A stretch of 64,000 nt of DNA from Akkermansiaceae bacterium UBA2381 (lineage in GTDB: Bacteria > Verrucomicrobiota > Verrucomicrobiia > Verrucomicrobiales > DEV007), in contig DDSV01000036.1 in NCBI GenBank assembly GCA_002344215.1, forward strand, positions 154,545 to 218,544, in the 5' to 3' direction. The translations under genes and the position numbers were made by a program. Shown piece by piece: positions 50,779 through 58,773 of the stretch; the stretch's first letter is position 1; the number at the start of each line of letters is the position of its first letter. The notes under the pieces were generated by a model. That model was given only the letters and a program-made list of their open reading frames with translations, made no database searches and was not told the DNA's origin.

Positions 50779-52076
50779 CCTCAATCGAAAAACGCAGAAT
50801 CGCAGTGACGGGAATCGGGATGGTAACCCCGCTCGGGAATAATGCGGCGAGCACCTGGTCGGGCCTGCTTGCCGGAAAGAGTGGAGCGGGACCGACCCGC
50901 AACTTTGATGCGAGTGGATTCACGACCACCTTCAGCGCCGAGGTCAAGGACTTCGATCCCGAGACGGCGGTGCCCTCGCAGAAACTTCTCAAATACGCTT
51001 CCCGTTCCCACCGCTTCGCTCTTGCTGCGGCAGCCGAGGCACTCGCTGATGCGGGGATCCAGCCGACCGAAGCAGACTCCCACCGCTGGGGGCTTGCTGT
51101 CGGGGCGGGGATGATGTCGGTGGCCTACGATGATCTGAAAGTCGTGAACGATTTCGCCGCTCCGGAGGGAAGATTTGATGCCGCCGGTCTCATGAATCCG
51201 GATTTTCCCGGAAACCCGGTGAATTTCTGCCGTTGGCAATCCAATGCGGGTCTCGGTCTGCTGACGAAGCAGTTCGGGATTCGCGGTTATGCGACTTCGG
51301 TGCACACGGCCTGCGCCTCAGGCGGACAGGCAGTCGGAACGGCCCTCAAGGTGATGCGCCGCGGCCGTTGCGATTACATGCTTGCCGGTGGCTTCGATTC
51401 GATGATCAATCCCATCGGGATCTCGGGTTTCTGTCTTCTTGGAGCGCTTTCCAAGGACAACGACAATCCAACTGGAGCGAGTCGTCCCTTTGATGCGACT
51501 CGAAGTGGATTTGTGCTCGGTGAGGGTGCCGGGTTCCTCGTTCTCGAGGACTGGGATAGAGCGAAGGCGCGCGGGGCGAAAATCTACGCCGAACTTGCCG
51601 GAGACGGAAATTCTCTCAGTTGCTACCGCATTACGGACTCCCCGCCGGACGGAAACGGGCCGATTCAGGCGATCGAACAGGCGCTCGGAGATGCGGGAAT
51701 CTCGGCGGCAGATGTCGATTACGTGAATGCCCACGGGACTTCGACCCAGATGAATGATCGAAGCGAGTGTGCCGCCCTCAAGTCCGTTTTTGCGGGGCGG
51801 GTCGATGAAGTGCGGGTCAGTTCGACCAAGAGCTGTATGGGACACCTTATCGCTGCGGCGGGCGCGGTCGAAGCCGCGGTCTGCTGTCTGGCGATCCGTG
51901 ACGGAATCGCCCCCGTGAATGCCAATTACGAAACCCCGGACCCTGATTGCAACGTGAGACTGGTCCTCGGGGCCCCGGAGAAGCTCAGGATTCGTGCGGC
52001 GGTTTCGAACTCTCTCGGTTTCGGCGGATCAAACAGTTCGCTCGTTTTCCGCAACCCGGAGGAGGTGAATCCATGA
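50775..52076 (+). CDS. Beta-ketoacyl-ACP synthase, FabF-like (first)
   Basis: A 433-residue thiolase-fold ketosynthase. The catalytic Cys is C180 in HTACASGG, and the two histidines are in VNAHGTSTQMNDRSE and SCMGHLIAAAGAVEA, giving the Cys-His-His triad of FabF elongating enzymes. GEGAGFLVLED and the closing NSLGFGGSNSSLVF are also typical. It elongates acyl-ACP by condensation with malonyl-ACP. The gene start overlaps the dehydratase stop, and its stop overlaps the second KS by 4 bases. Confidence 0.9.
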   Translation: MTSIEKRRIAVTGIGMVTPLGNNAASTWSGLLAGKSGAGPTRNFDASGFTTTFSAEVKDFDPETAVPSQKLLKYASRSHRFALAAAAEALADAGIQPTEADSHRWGLAVGAGMMSVAYDDLKVVNDFAAPEGRFDAAGLMNPDFPGNPVNFCRWQSNAGLGLLTKQFGIRGYATSVHTACASGGQAVGTALKVMRRGRCDYMLAGGFDSMINPIGISGFCLLGALSKDNDNPTGASRPFDATRSGFVLGEGAGFLVLEDWDRAKARGAKIYAELAGDGNSLSCYRITDSPPDGNGPIQAIEQALGDAGISAADVDYVNAHGTSTQMNDRSECAALKSVFAGRVDEVRVSSTKSCMGHLIAAAGAVEAAVCCLAIRDGIAPVNANYETPDPDCNVRLVLGAPEKLRIRAAVSNSLGFGGSNSSLVFRNPEEVNP

Positions 52077-53353
52077 AGAACACGAAGGAAAAAATCGTAT
52101 TTACCGGAAGTGGTATCGTCTGTGGAGCCGGGGCGACGGTAGAGGATGTGTGGAGCCGTCTTGAGAGCGGAGATACGGCGGTGGCTCCTTTCACTCAGTT
52201 CGACAACGAGAAGTGGCCTGTCAAAGTCGCCGCCGAAGTTCAGCAGGACAATCGCTTCCTTGTTTCGGACCGGAAATTACACAAAACGATCTCCCGGACG
52301 GACATGTACGGCATTTACGCGGCGGAGCGTGCCATTGAAGAGTCCGGGCTCCTGTCCTATCGGGAAAGTTTGCCCGAGGAGGAAGTGGACCGATTTAATG
52401 ACCGATCCGGTTTGATCATCGGGTCCGGTGGCGGGAACTATACGAGCAACTACGACTACATCCCGGTAATTGCCGAAGCCAAAGGCGAACTTCCGGTTTT
52501 CGGTCGCGAGCTGGCCAATCTCGTCACTCCGATGTGGCTGCTCCAGAACCTTCCCAACAATGTGCTCTGTCATGTTGGCATCCGCGGTCAGTTCAAGGGA
52601 ACCAATGCCTGTATCACCAATCAGTGCGTGGGTGGAGTGCTTGCGGTGGCCGAAGCCGCCTCAGCAATCTGGAATGGTGAGGCCGACCGCGTCGCCGCGG
52701 CGGGACACGATCTCCCCTTTGAACCCGAGATGGTCTATTATTACCACAAACTCGGTCTGATGTCGGGCGAAGCCCCGAAACCTTTTGACGCGGAAAGAAA
52801 TGGAACGGTTTTCGGTGAAGGCGCCGGTGCCGTCGTTCTCGAGCGGGAGGCGGATGCGAAAGCACGAGGGGCGAAGGTGCTTGGTGAATTTTTAGGCTTC
52901 GGCTGCTGCAGTGAAGCGACCGGTATCCTTGACCTTGCTCCCGATGGAGACGGGGTTGAGCGGGCCATCAAAGAGGCGCTCATGGACGCGGGAGTGGAGC
53001 CATCTGAAATCGGGGTAATTTGCGCCCACGGCAACGGCACCCCGGCCTCCGATCTTACCGAGTCCATGGGAATCCGGCGGGTCTTCGGCGAATCCATTCC
53101 CCCGGTCACCGGATTCAAGTGGGCCTACGGACACCTTATTGCCGCGTCGGGCATTGTCGATCTGGTGATGACTCTTGAAATGTTGAAGCGTGGCGTCGTT
53201 CCAGGCATTCCGACCCTGCAGGAGATGGATCCCTTGATTCAGCCGTTTCCCGTCTCCTCCGATACAGCGAAACCTTTGAGTGATATCGCTCTGCTGATCT
53301 GTCGAGGGTTCGGCGGAATGAACGTGGCGCTGGTGGTAAAGGCGGCTTCCTGA
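52073..53353 (+). CDS. Beta-ketoacyl-ACP synthase, FabF-like (second)
   Basis: A 426-residue ketosynthase paralogue. The nucleophile aligns to C185 within TNQCVGGVLAVAEA, a divergent setting compared with TACASG; the His pair is in CAHGNGTPASDLTE and AYGHLIAASGIVD, and GEGAGAVVLERE is kept. All three catalytic residues are therefore present. Two ketosynthases in tandem after the ACP and dehydratase are the arrangement of the fabF2XL-fabF1XL pair. It may act as a partner subunit or condense a different chain length. The ATG at 52073 overlaps the upstream stop. Confidence 0.85.
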   Translation: MKNTKEKIVFTGSGIVCGAGATVEDVWSRLESGDTAVAPFTQFDNEKWPVKVAAEVQQDNRFLVSDRKLHKTISRTDMYGIYAAERAIEESGLLSYRESLPEEEVDRFNDRSGLIIGSGGGNYTSNYDYIPVIAEAKGELPVFGRELANLVTPMWLLQNLPNNVLCHVGIRGQFKGTNACITNQCVGGVLAVAEAASAIWNGEADRVAAAGHDLPFEPEMVYYYHKLGLMSGEAPKPFDAERNGTVFGEGAGAVVLEREADAKARGAKVLGEFLGFGCCSEATGILDLAPDGDGVERAIKEALMDAGVEPSEIGVICAHGNGTPASDLTESMGIRRVFGESIPPVTGFKWAYGHLIAASGIVDLVMTLEMLKRGVVPGIPTLQEMDPLIQPFPVSSDTAKPLSDIALLICRGFGGMNVALVVKAAS

Positions 53354-53354
53354 G

Positions 53355-54560
53355 ATGCACACCGGAATCGATACGGTTGAAATTTCCCGAATCGAGAAGC
53401 TGCTGGCGGATCTTGACGAGGATTCACTTCAACGTTTTTTCTCTCCGCAGGAGTTAGCCGATGCGGGATCAGGTCCGGGACGGGCCGGCAAACTGGCGGC
53501 CCGTTTTGCGGCGAAAGAGGCATGCTGCAAACTTTTTTCGAAGGAGATATGCCTGGGGAAAATCGAGCCCTTTGATTTCGCGGTATCCCGCGATGGATAC
53601 GGTAAACCCCACATTGTTCCCAGTGAACGGGCTCGCGCGGTGATGAACTTTCATCGGGTCCGCGATATTTCACTGTCAATGACCCATACGGAGGTGAGTG
53701 CCACGGCAATTGCCACGGTGGAGCCGGCCGTCATGCCGGTTCCATGGTACGGGAAGGCGTTTTATCATTTTGCCCCGTGGAAACGAAAAATTGTCATGGC
53801 GAATCTCGAACTCGTCTTCGGTGAGGTCCTTACCCGGGAGCAGATTCTTGATCTGGCTCAGGCGTATTATGCACATTTTCTGAAGTTTCTAGGTGAGTTC
53901 TTTCTTCTGCCTTTCCTATCGGAGGCTAGAAAAAAAGCGATGGTTCGAATCGAAGGAAGGGAACACATCGAAAAGGCGATGGAAGGCGGGAAAGGGGTTC
54001 TTATCCTCGGAGGTCATTTCGGAAACTGGGAGGTGGCGACGGTCGCGGGGATCGCGCAATTCAAAGAGTATTTTGGCCTTTATCACTTCATTCGACGGCC
54101 CCTCAAACCGAAATGGTTCAATGACTTTGTCATGCGGCGATTCTGGAAAGCCGGATTTGGTGTCATCGAGAAGACCGGTACCCTTGATGATATTCTTGAA
54201 CTGCTTGAACGAAATCACATCATTGTCTCGATTTTCGATCAGTTCACTTCTCCGAAAACCGGAGTTCAAACCGATTTCCTCGGGCATCCGGCATGGACAT
54301 TCAAGAGTCTGGCCATTCTCGCGCAATTTACCGGTGCCCCGGTGATACCCTCATCAAGCTGGAGAGAGCCTGACGGGACTCACGTTCTCTGCTTTGAACC
54401 CCCCGTCGAAATCATCTCGGACGGGCCCACCCGGGACATCATCAACAAGAACACAAGGCGCTTCAATGAGGCGCTTGAGCGGATTGTCCTGAGGCATCCC
54501 GAGCAGTGGATCTGGATGCACCGGCGCTGGAAAGACAAATCGGGTCCGAGAAATGGATGA
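53355..54560 (+). CDS. Fused holo-ACP synthase and LpxL-type acyltransferase
   Basis: A 401-residue bifunctional protein. Residues 1-125 are a holo-ACP synthase domain (AcpS type): GIDTVEISRIEKL with Asp6, and KLAARFAAKEACCKLF with Glu55 as Mg ligands, then VSRDGYGKPHIV and ISLSMTHTEVSATAIAT. From about 128 on is a lauroyl/myristoyl acyltransferase of the LpxL/HtrB (LABLAT) family, with the H-x4-E motif HFGNWE at 221-226. AcpS moves phosphopantetheine from CoA to the ACP; LpxL-type enzymes move acyl chains from ACP to lipid A or similar. Fusion of the two in one chain at the end of an ACP operon is unusual. It starts one base after the KS stop. It is probably membrane associated by a short hydrophobic segment near 150. 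Confidence 0.85.
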   Translation: MHTGIDTVEISRIEKLLADLDEDSLQRFFSPQELADAGSGPGRAGKLAARFAAKEACCKLFSKEICLGKIEPFDFAVSRDGYGKPHIVPSERARAVMNFHRVRDISLSMTHTEVSATAIATVEPAVMPVPWYGKAFYHFAPWKRKIVMANLELVFGEVLTREQILDLAQAYYAHFLKFLGEFFLLPFLSEARKKAMVRIEGREHIEKAMEGGKGVLILGGHFGNWEVATVAGIAQFKEYFGLYHFIRRPLKPKWFNDFVMRRFWKAGFGVIEKTGTLDDILELLERNHIIVSIFDQFTSPKTGVQTDFLGHPAWTFKSLAILAQFTGAPVIPSSSWREPDGTHVLCFEPPVEIISDGPTRDIINKNTRRFNEALERIVLRHPEQWIWMHRRWKDKSGPRNG

Positions 54561-54578
54561 AATGGAAGAAGGGTGAAG

Positions 54579-55274
54579 TCAGTCCCGCCTTCTCACGATC
54601 TGAAGAGGCTGATGATTCTTCACGATCTGCCCCTCTCCGAGCACTCCCTGCCAGGAGGTCAGAGGGTAGACGATACAATCCCTTCCGAGAAGGGAGCCGG
54701 GACTGAGGACCGAGTTACATCCGACTTCGGTGCGATCTCCAATGATTGCTCCGAACTTTCTAAGTCCTGTGTCGATCAGTCCGCCAGCTCCGTTTCTCAC
54801 TGTCACGTTTCTCCGATCCAGCCTGACATTCGAACAGATCACCCCGGCTCCGAGGTGGGCTTTGTGGCCGAGAATGGAATCGCCGACATAGTTGAAATGG
54901 GGCACCTCGCACTGGTTGAAAAGGATACAGTTCTTAAACTCGCTTGAGTTTCCGAGAACGCAGTCGTTCCCAACGATAACATTTTCCCTCACGTAGGCTC
55001 CGCTACGAACAATCGAGCCCGCGCCAATCCAGGCCGGACCCTTGATCACAGCATTGGCCTCGACGGTGGCACCGGCGGCGATATAGACCTGTGTTCCGAT
55101 GATGGCACTTTCATGAACCATCCCCCTGATGAGCGGGGCGCTAATCCCGAAAATTACTTTATAAAGATAGGTTTCGATCAAGCCGATCGCCGACCAGACA
55201 GGTTCGTCCCCGGAGAACAGCGCCGCGTGATCTGTCTGTGAGAAGTCGAGATACTCGGAGGGCGGAAAATTCAT
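54579..55274 (-). CDS. Left-handed beta-helix acyl/acetyltransferase-like protein
   Basis: A 231-residue hexapeptide-repeat protein (GlmU C-terminal-like). Repeats such as VHESAIIGTQVYIAAGATVEANAVIKGPAWIGAGSIVRSGAYVRENVIVGNDC form a left-handed beta helix, and the HKAHLGAGVICSNVRLD segment is the acetyl-CoA-type active-site region. It lacks the N-terminal nucleotidyltransferase. Relatives are usually called UDP-GlcNAc or sugar-1-phosphate acetyltransferases; the substrate is open. It is convergent with the lipid operon (18-base gap) and upstream of frr on the same strand. Confidence 0.75.
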   Translation of the reverse strand: MNFPPSEYLDFSQTDHAALFSGDEPVWSAIGLIETYLYKVIFGISAPLIRGMVHESAIIGTQVYIAAGATVEANAVIKGPAWIGAGSIVRSGAYVRENVIVGNDCVLGNSSEFKNCILFNQCEVPHFNYVGDSILGHKAHLGAGVICSNVRLDRRNVTVRNGAGGLIDTGLRKFGAIIGDRTEVGCNSVLSPGSLLGRDCIVYPLTSWQGVLGEGQIVKNHQPLQIVRRRD

Positions 55275-55301
55275 CAGGCGACCGGATTGACCCGACGAAA
55301 T

Positions 55302-55868
55302 CTACACAGTCATCACGTCCTTCTCCTTTGCCTCAAAGTGCGCGTCGATGGACTTCACGTGTTTGTCGGTGAGGGACTGTACCTCCTTTTCGAGGTCATG
55401 AAATTCATCCTGGGTAATCGCGCTGTCCTTGAGGGCGCTTTTCAGGTCGTCCATCGCGTCTTTACGGGCACCCCGCACGCGGATGCGCCCCTGCTCAGCC
55501 ATATCTTTGATGACCTTGACGAGGTCCCGCCGGCGTTCTTCGGACAGTTCGGGGATGGGCAGCCTGATGAGGCGGCCGTCGCTCGAGGGATTGATCCCGA
55601 GTTTGGACTCCCGCAAGGCTCTTTCGACATCCTGCATGATGGAGGGGTCGTGCGGCTGGACTGTGAGCATGCGTGGTTCCGGGGCGGAGACGAGCGCGAG
55701 TTGTTTCAGCTGCATCGACGTTCCGTAGGCGGCGACATGAACATGAATGTTGTCGAGGAGTGCGGGACTCGCTTTTCCGGTGCGAATGCTGGCCATTTCC
55801 TGCGACACGAAATCGGCCGCTTTTTCCATCGCTTCGTCGGTTTCGAGCAGAAAGGTTTCTGTATCCAT
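55302..55868 (-). CDS. frr: Ribosome recycling factor
   Basis: A 188-residue protein of the usual length. It frees ribosomes after termination together with EF-G. Signatures are MEKAADFVSQEMASIRTGKASPALLDNI near 15, APEPRMLTVQPHD near 66 and NPSSDGRLIRLPIPELSEERRRDLVKVIKDMAEQGRIRVRGARKDAMDDLK near 95-145. It follows pyrH by 66 bases, the conserved order pyrH-frr. Confidence 0.95.
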   Translation of the reverse strand: MDTETFLLETDEAMEKAADFVSQEMASIRTGKASPALLDNIHVHVAAYGTSMQLKQLALVSAPEPRMLTVQPHDPSIMQDVERALRESKLGINPSSDGRLIRLPIPELSEERRRDLVKVIKDMAEQGRIRVRGARKDAMDDLKSALKDSAITQDEFHDLEKEVQSLTDKHVKSIDAHFEAKEKDVMTV

Positions 55869-55934
55869 GTGATCGAGGGGGCTGTTGTGGTATCTAACTC
55901 TAGTCCGGCCTTTTTCTAAATCAATCGCCCGGGA

Positions 55935-56651
55935 TCAGGCGCATACGACCGTTCCAACATCCTCGCCGGTGAGCGCCTTATGGATGTTCCCTTCGACGGT
56001 CATGTCGAAAACGACGATGGGTATTCCGTTGTCCTGACAAAGAGTGAATGCGGTTCCGTCCATGACTTTGAGGTTCTGCGAGAGGGCCTCATTGTAGGTC
56101 ACCGTTTCGTAGCGCACCGCATCGGTGAAGCGGTTCGGGTCCTTGTCGTAGACTCCGTCCACTTTGGTCGCTTTGAAAATCACGTCGGCACCAATCTCGC
56201 TCGCCCGGAGAGCGGCTGTCGTATCGGTGGTGAAAAAGGGATTGCCGGTTCCGGCTCCGAAAATCACCACACGGCCTTTCTCAAGGTGGCGCATGGCGAC
56301 GCGTCTGATGAAATTCTCAGCCACGTTCTTCATCTCGATCGCTGTTTGCACCCGGGTTGGCACCCCGACGGCTTCGAGCATGCTTTGCAAGGCGAGTGAA
56401 TTCATCACTGTGGCCAGCATTCCGACATAATCCGCCGTGGCGCGATCCATTCCCCGCCCTGCTGCTGAAGCACCGCGCCAGAAATTGCCTCCGCCGACGA
56501 CGATGGCGATTTCCAGTCCGGTTTGGTGAGCGGCTTTGATCTGGCGGGCGATTCCCTCCACGATCTCAGGGGAAATATTATCTTCGCTGCCTGGCTCACG
56601 AAGGGCTTCGCCACTGAGCTTCAAGACGACTCGTTTAAACTTTCTGGACAT
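55935..56651 (-). CDS. pyrH: UMP kinase
   Basis: A 238-residue amino-acid kinase family protein that phosphorylates UMP to UDP. Motifs are present: VVLKLSGEAL near 8, VVGGGNFWRGASAAGRGMDRATADYVGMLATVMNSLALQ near 50-90, VVIFGAGTGNPFFTTDTTAALRASEIGADVIFKATKVDGVYDKDPN near 129-175 and MDGTAFTLCQDNGIPIVVFDM near 195. Located before frr, the standard neighbourhood; rpsB and tsf are not in view. Confidence 0.95.
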   Translation of the reverse strand: MSRKFKRVVLKLSGEALREPGSEDNISPEIVEGIARQIKAAHQTGLEIAIVVGGGNFWRGASAAGRGMDRATADYVGMLATVMNSLALQSMLEAVGVPTRVQTAIEMKNVAENFIRRVAMRHLEKGRVVIFGAGTGNPFFTTDTTAALRASEIGADVIFKATKVDGVYDKDPNRFTDAVRYETVTYNEALSQNLKVMDGTAFTLCQDNGIPIVVFDMTVEGNIHKALTGEDVGTVVCA

Positions 56652-56717
56652 AATGCGGTTATGTGAACTTCGTCACCCTCCGCCAACTGATTTGATTTTC
56701 AAAGGGCAATCTCTGTC

Positions 56718-57677
56718 TCAGCTCAGAATCGTGCCCGGCTTGATTTCAACCCCTCTGAGAAATTCATCGGCCTTGAGGCGGCGCCTCCCCTCCAACTGCA
56801 GGTCGCCGGCGAGCACGAGTGCTCCTTTTCCGCAGTTGACGACCAGTCGGGATCCACTCTCGATCACGGTTCCTGGAGGGGATGAATTCCCGGTGGTAAC
56901 AAGCGTGGTTGGATGAATCTTGAGCTTTCGCTTCTCTTCGCCGAGCACAATTTCGGTGGTGGTTCCCGGCCAGGGTTCATAGGCACGTATCATCCGTTCG
57001 ATCGCCGTGGCGTCTTTGCTCCAGTCAATTTCTCCGTCCTCCCTGAGGAGTTTCCCCGCATAGGTCACACAGGCTTCGTCCTGGGGTTCTCCCGGAATCG
57101 ATCCGGACATCAGCGTATGCAGGCCCCTTTCCAGGACACGGGGTCCGAGGGTGGCGAGGCGGTCGTGGAGAGTGCCCCCTGTTTCGCCCGGCAGAATCGG
57201 GAGGGACTCTTTCAGGATCATATCTCCCGCATCGAGCCTGGACACGACATGCATGAGGGTGATTCCGGTTTCCGCGTCTCCTTCACGAATGGCTGCCTGG
57301 ATGGGCGAGGCTCCCCGGAAACGGGGCAGGAGGGAGGCGTGGAGATTGACACAGGCGATCGACGGGGTCTCGATTATTTTTCGAGGCAGGATCTGACCAT
57401 AGGCCATTACGACGGCGAGATCCGGCTGAAACGCGGCAAATTGCTGCAGTGCCGTCTCATTCCCTTTCAGGCTTTCCGGCTGTATGACCGGGATGCCATG
57501 GAGCCCGGCGAGAACTTTTATCTCCGGCGGAGTCAGGAGATGTTTCCGTCCGACAGGTTTGTCCGGCTGCGTGTAGACGGCCACCAGTTCGTGGTTCCAG
57601 CCGCTGTCTTGACTGGAGATAAGCCATTGCAGAGTCGGGAGAGCAATCTCTCCGGTGCCCATAAAAATGATTCGCAT
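56718..57677 (-). CDS. fmt: Methionyl-tRNA formyltransferase
   Basis: A 319-residue enzyme that formylates initiator methionyl-tRNA. The N-terminal Rossmann region begins FMGTGEIALPTL; the signature VNLHASLLPRFRGASPIQAAIREGDAETGITLMHVVSRLDAGDMI near 108-150 carries the catalytic Asn-His-Asp set, with the SLLP motif and Asp in LDAGD. The C-terminal OB-fold domain is present (about 205-310). It is divergent from the gene at 57805. Confidence 0.93.
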   Translation of the reverse strand: MRIIFMGTGEIALPTLQWLISSQDSGWNHELVAVYTQPDKPVGRKHLLTPPEIKVLAGLHGIPVIQPESLKGNETALQQFAAFQPDLAVVMAYGQILPRKIIETPSIACVNLHASLLPRFRGASPIQAAIREGDAETGITLMHVVSRLDAGDMILKESLPILPGETGGTLHDRLATLGPRVLERGLHTLMSGSIPGEPQDEACVTYAGKLLREDGEIDWSKDATAIERMIRAYEPWPGTTTEIVLGEEKRKLKIHPTTLVTTGNSSPPGTVIESGSRLVVNCGKGALVLAGDLQLEGRRRLKADEFLRGVEIKPGTILS

Positions 57678-57804
57678 GTTGCAGTGGATCAGGGGTCGGG
57701 AAAGGAAAAATCAAAAGAGGAGTGGTGGCGGAGGATGCTTGCAATCCTCTCCGGCAGGGTTAAAAAGGATTCCGGCCAAATGGTGGTATTCCGGAATCTG
57801 AACT

Positions 57805-58773
57805 ATGAAAGGATTTTTCGCGACACTTCTTGTTCTTTGCGGTCTGGGTGCCGCAGCGTGGTATTCATACGAACCCTTTCTCAAACCGTTTCTGGAGCGG
57901 TTTGGTTCCGGATCCGATCTGGCCCACGACGAGCGGATCATTGAAAACGAAAGTAGAGTGACGCCTGAGGCACCTCCCTCCACTCCCGGCGGAAAAGGGC
58001 AGAATGTGGCAGCGGGAACCTCTCCGGCAAAGGCAACGCCGCCCGCCGCTCCGGCGCCCGAAAAGCCGAAGTCCGAGCTTGAGGAACTACTCGAAGTTCG
58101 CTATCCGATGCCGCAGATTCTGCCACTCCTGACGATTGTTGATCAGTGGAGAAATGTGCCATCCACCGCTTTTCCCCCGCAGGTCGCAGCCAAGGAGACG
58201 ATCACCTTTCAACTCGTCATCAACGGTCAGGTTGCCGGCTCCAGCAATGTTGCTCCGGGCACTCCCCTGAGTCCGGTGAGGCTCACGGGCGATCAACTTG
58301 TCGTCGCCAGTCTCGCAAATCCCGGGATGACGACCCAGCTTCACATCGACAAGACCGATTTCAAAGAGCGAATTGAAGCCCGCTATCAGCAGTTTGTCGA
58401 CGCGAAGCGAAAAGAGGTCGAAGCAAAGAGGGAGCGGGCCCGTCAGACGATCAATGCGGATCCTGCCCGTCTCGCTCTCTTGAGGGGGGATACTCCCGTC
58501 AGTCCCGATTCGAGCGATGATGTTCGCTTCGGCGTGGTTAAGGAGAGTCTAGAGCGGGGTGAGGTGGCCAGCGTGAAACTCTCGGAGGCCCGCTCCTTCC
58601 GCTGGAACGGTCAGGAGCAGGTTGGCGGGGAGTTTGCCGGAACCTACAACACGGTCACCGTCTTCTTTGAGGTGACGACAATTTTTGGTGAGTTTCCCGT
58701 CGAATACAAATGCCTCCTGCAAGGCAACCGGGTCGTCGGGTGGATTGATCCGGTGACGGAGGACAGGGTGTAA
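57805..58773 (+). CDS. Membrane-anchored protein of unknown function
   Basis: A 322-residue protein with an N-terminal hydrophobic anchor or signal (MKGFFATLLVLCGLGAAAWYSYE) and a Pro/Ala/Gly linker to about residue 85. The rest has two beta-rich parts (TFQLVINGQVAGSSNVAPGTPLSPVRL near 135-160; SVKLSEARSFRWNGQEQVGGEFAGTY near 260-285) separated by a charged helix (RIEARYQQFVDAKRKEVEAKRERARQTI) likely to be a coiled coil. I do not recognise a family. Its stop overlaps the ATG of the hydrolase gene (TAATG), so they are likely coupled. Confidence 0.55.
   Translation: MKGFFATLLVLCGLGAAAWYSYEPFLKPFLERFGSGSDLAHDERIIENESRVTPEAPPSTPGGKGQNVAAGTSPAKATPPAAPAPEKPKSELEELLEVRYPMPQILPLLTIVDQWRNVPSTAFPPQVAAKETITFQLVINGQVAGSSNVAPGTPLSPVRLTGDQLVVASLANPGMTTQLHIDKTDFKERIEARYQQFVDAKRKEVEAKRERARQTINADPARLALLRGDTPVSPDSSDDVRFGVVKESLERGEVASVKLSEARSFRWNGQEQVGGEFAGTYNTVTVFFEVTTIFGEFPVEYKCLLQGNRVVGWIDPVTEDRV

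Noticed and set aside
47925..54560. Aryl polyene or flexirubin pigment cluster
   Set aside because: An enoyl reductase is present, and no ammonia lyase, acyl-CoA ligase, thioesterase or outer-membrane export genes are seen; conjugated polyenes would not keep double bonds with this reductase.
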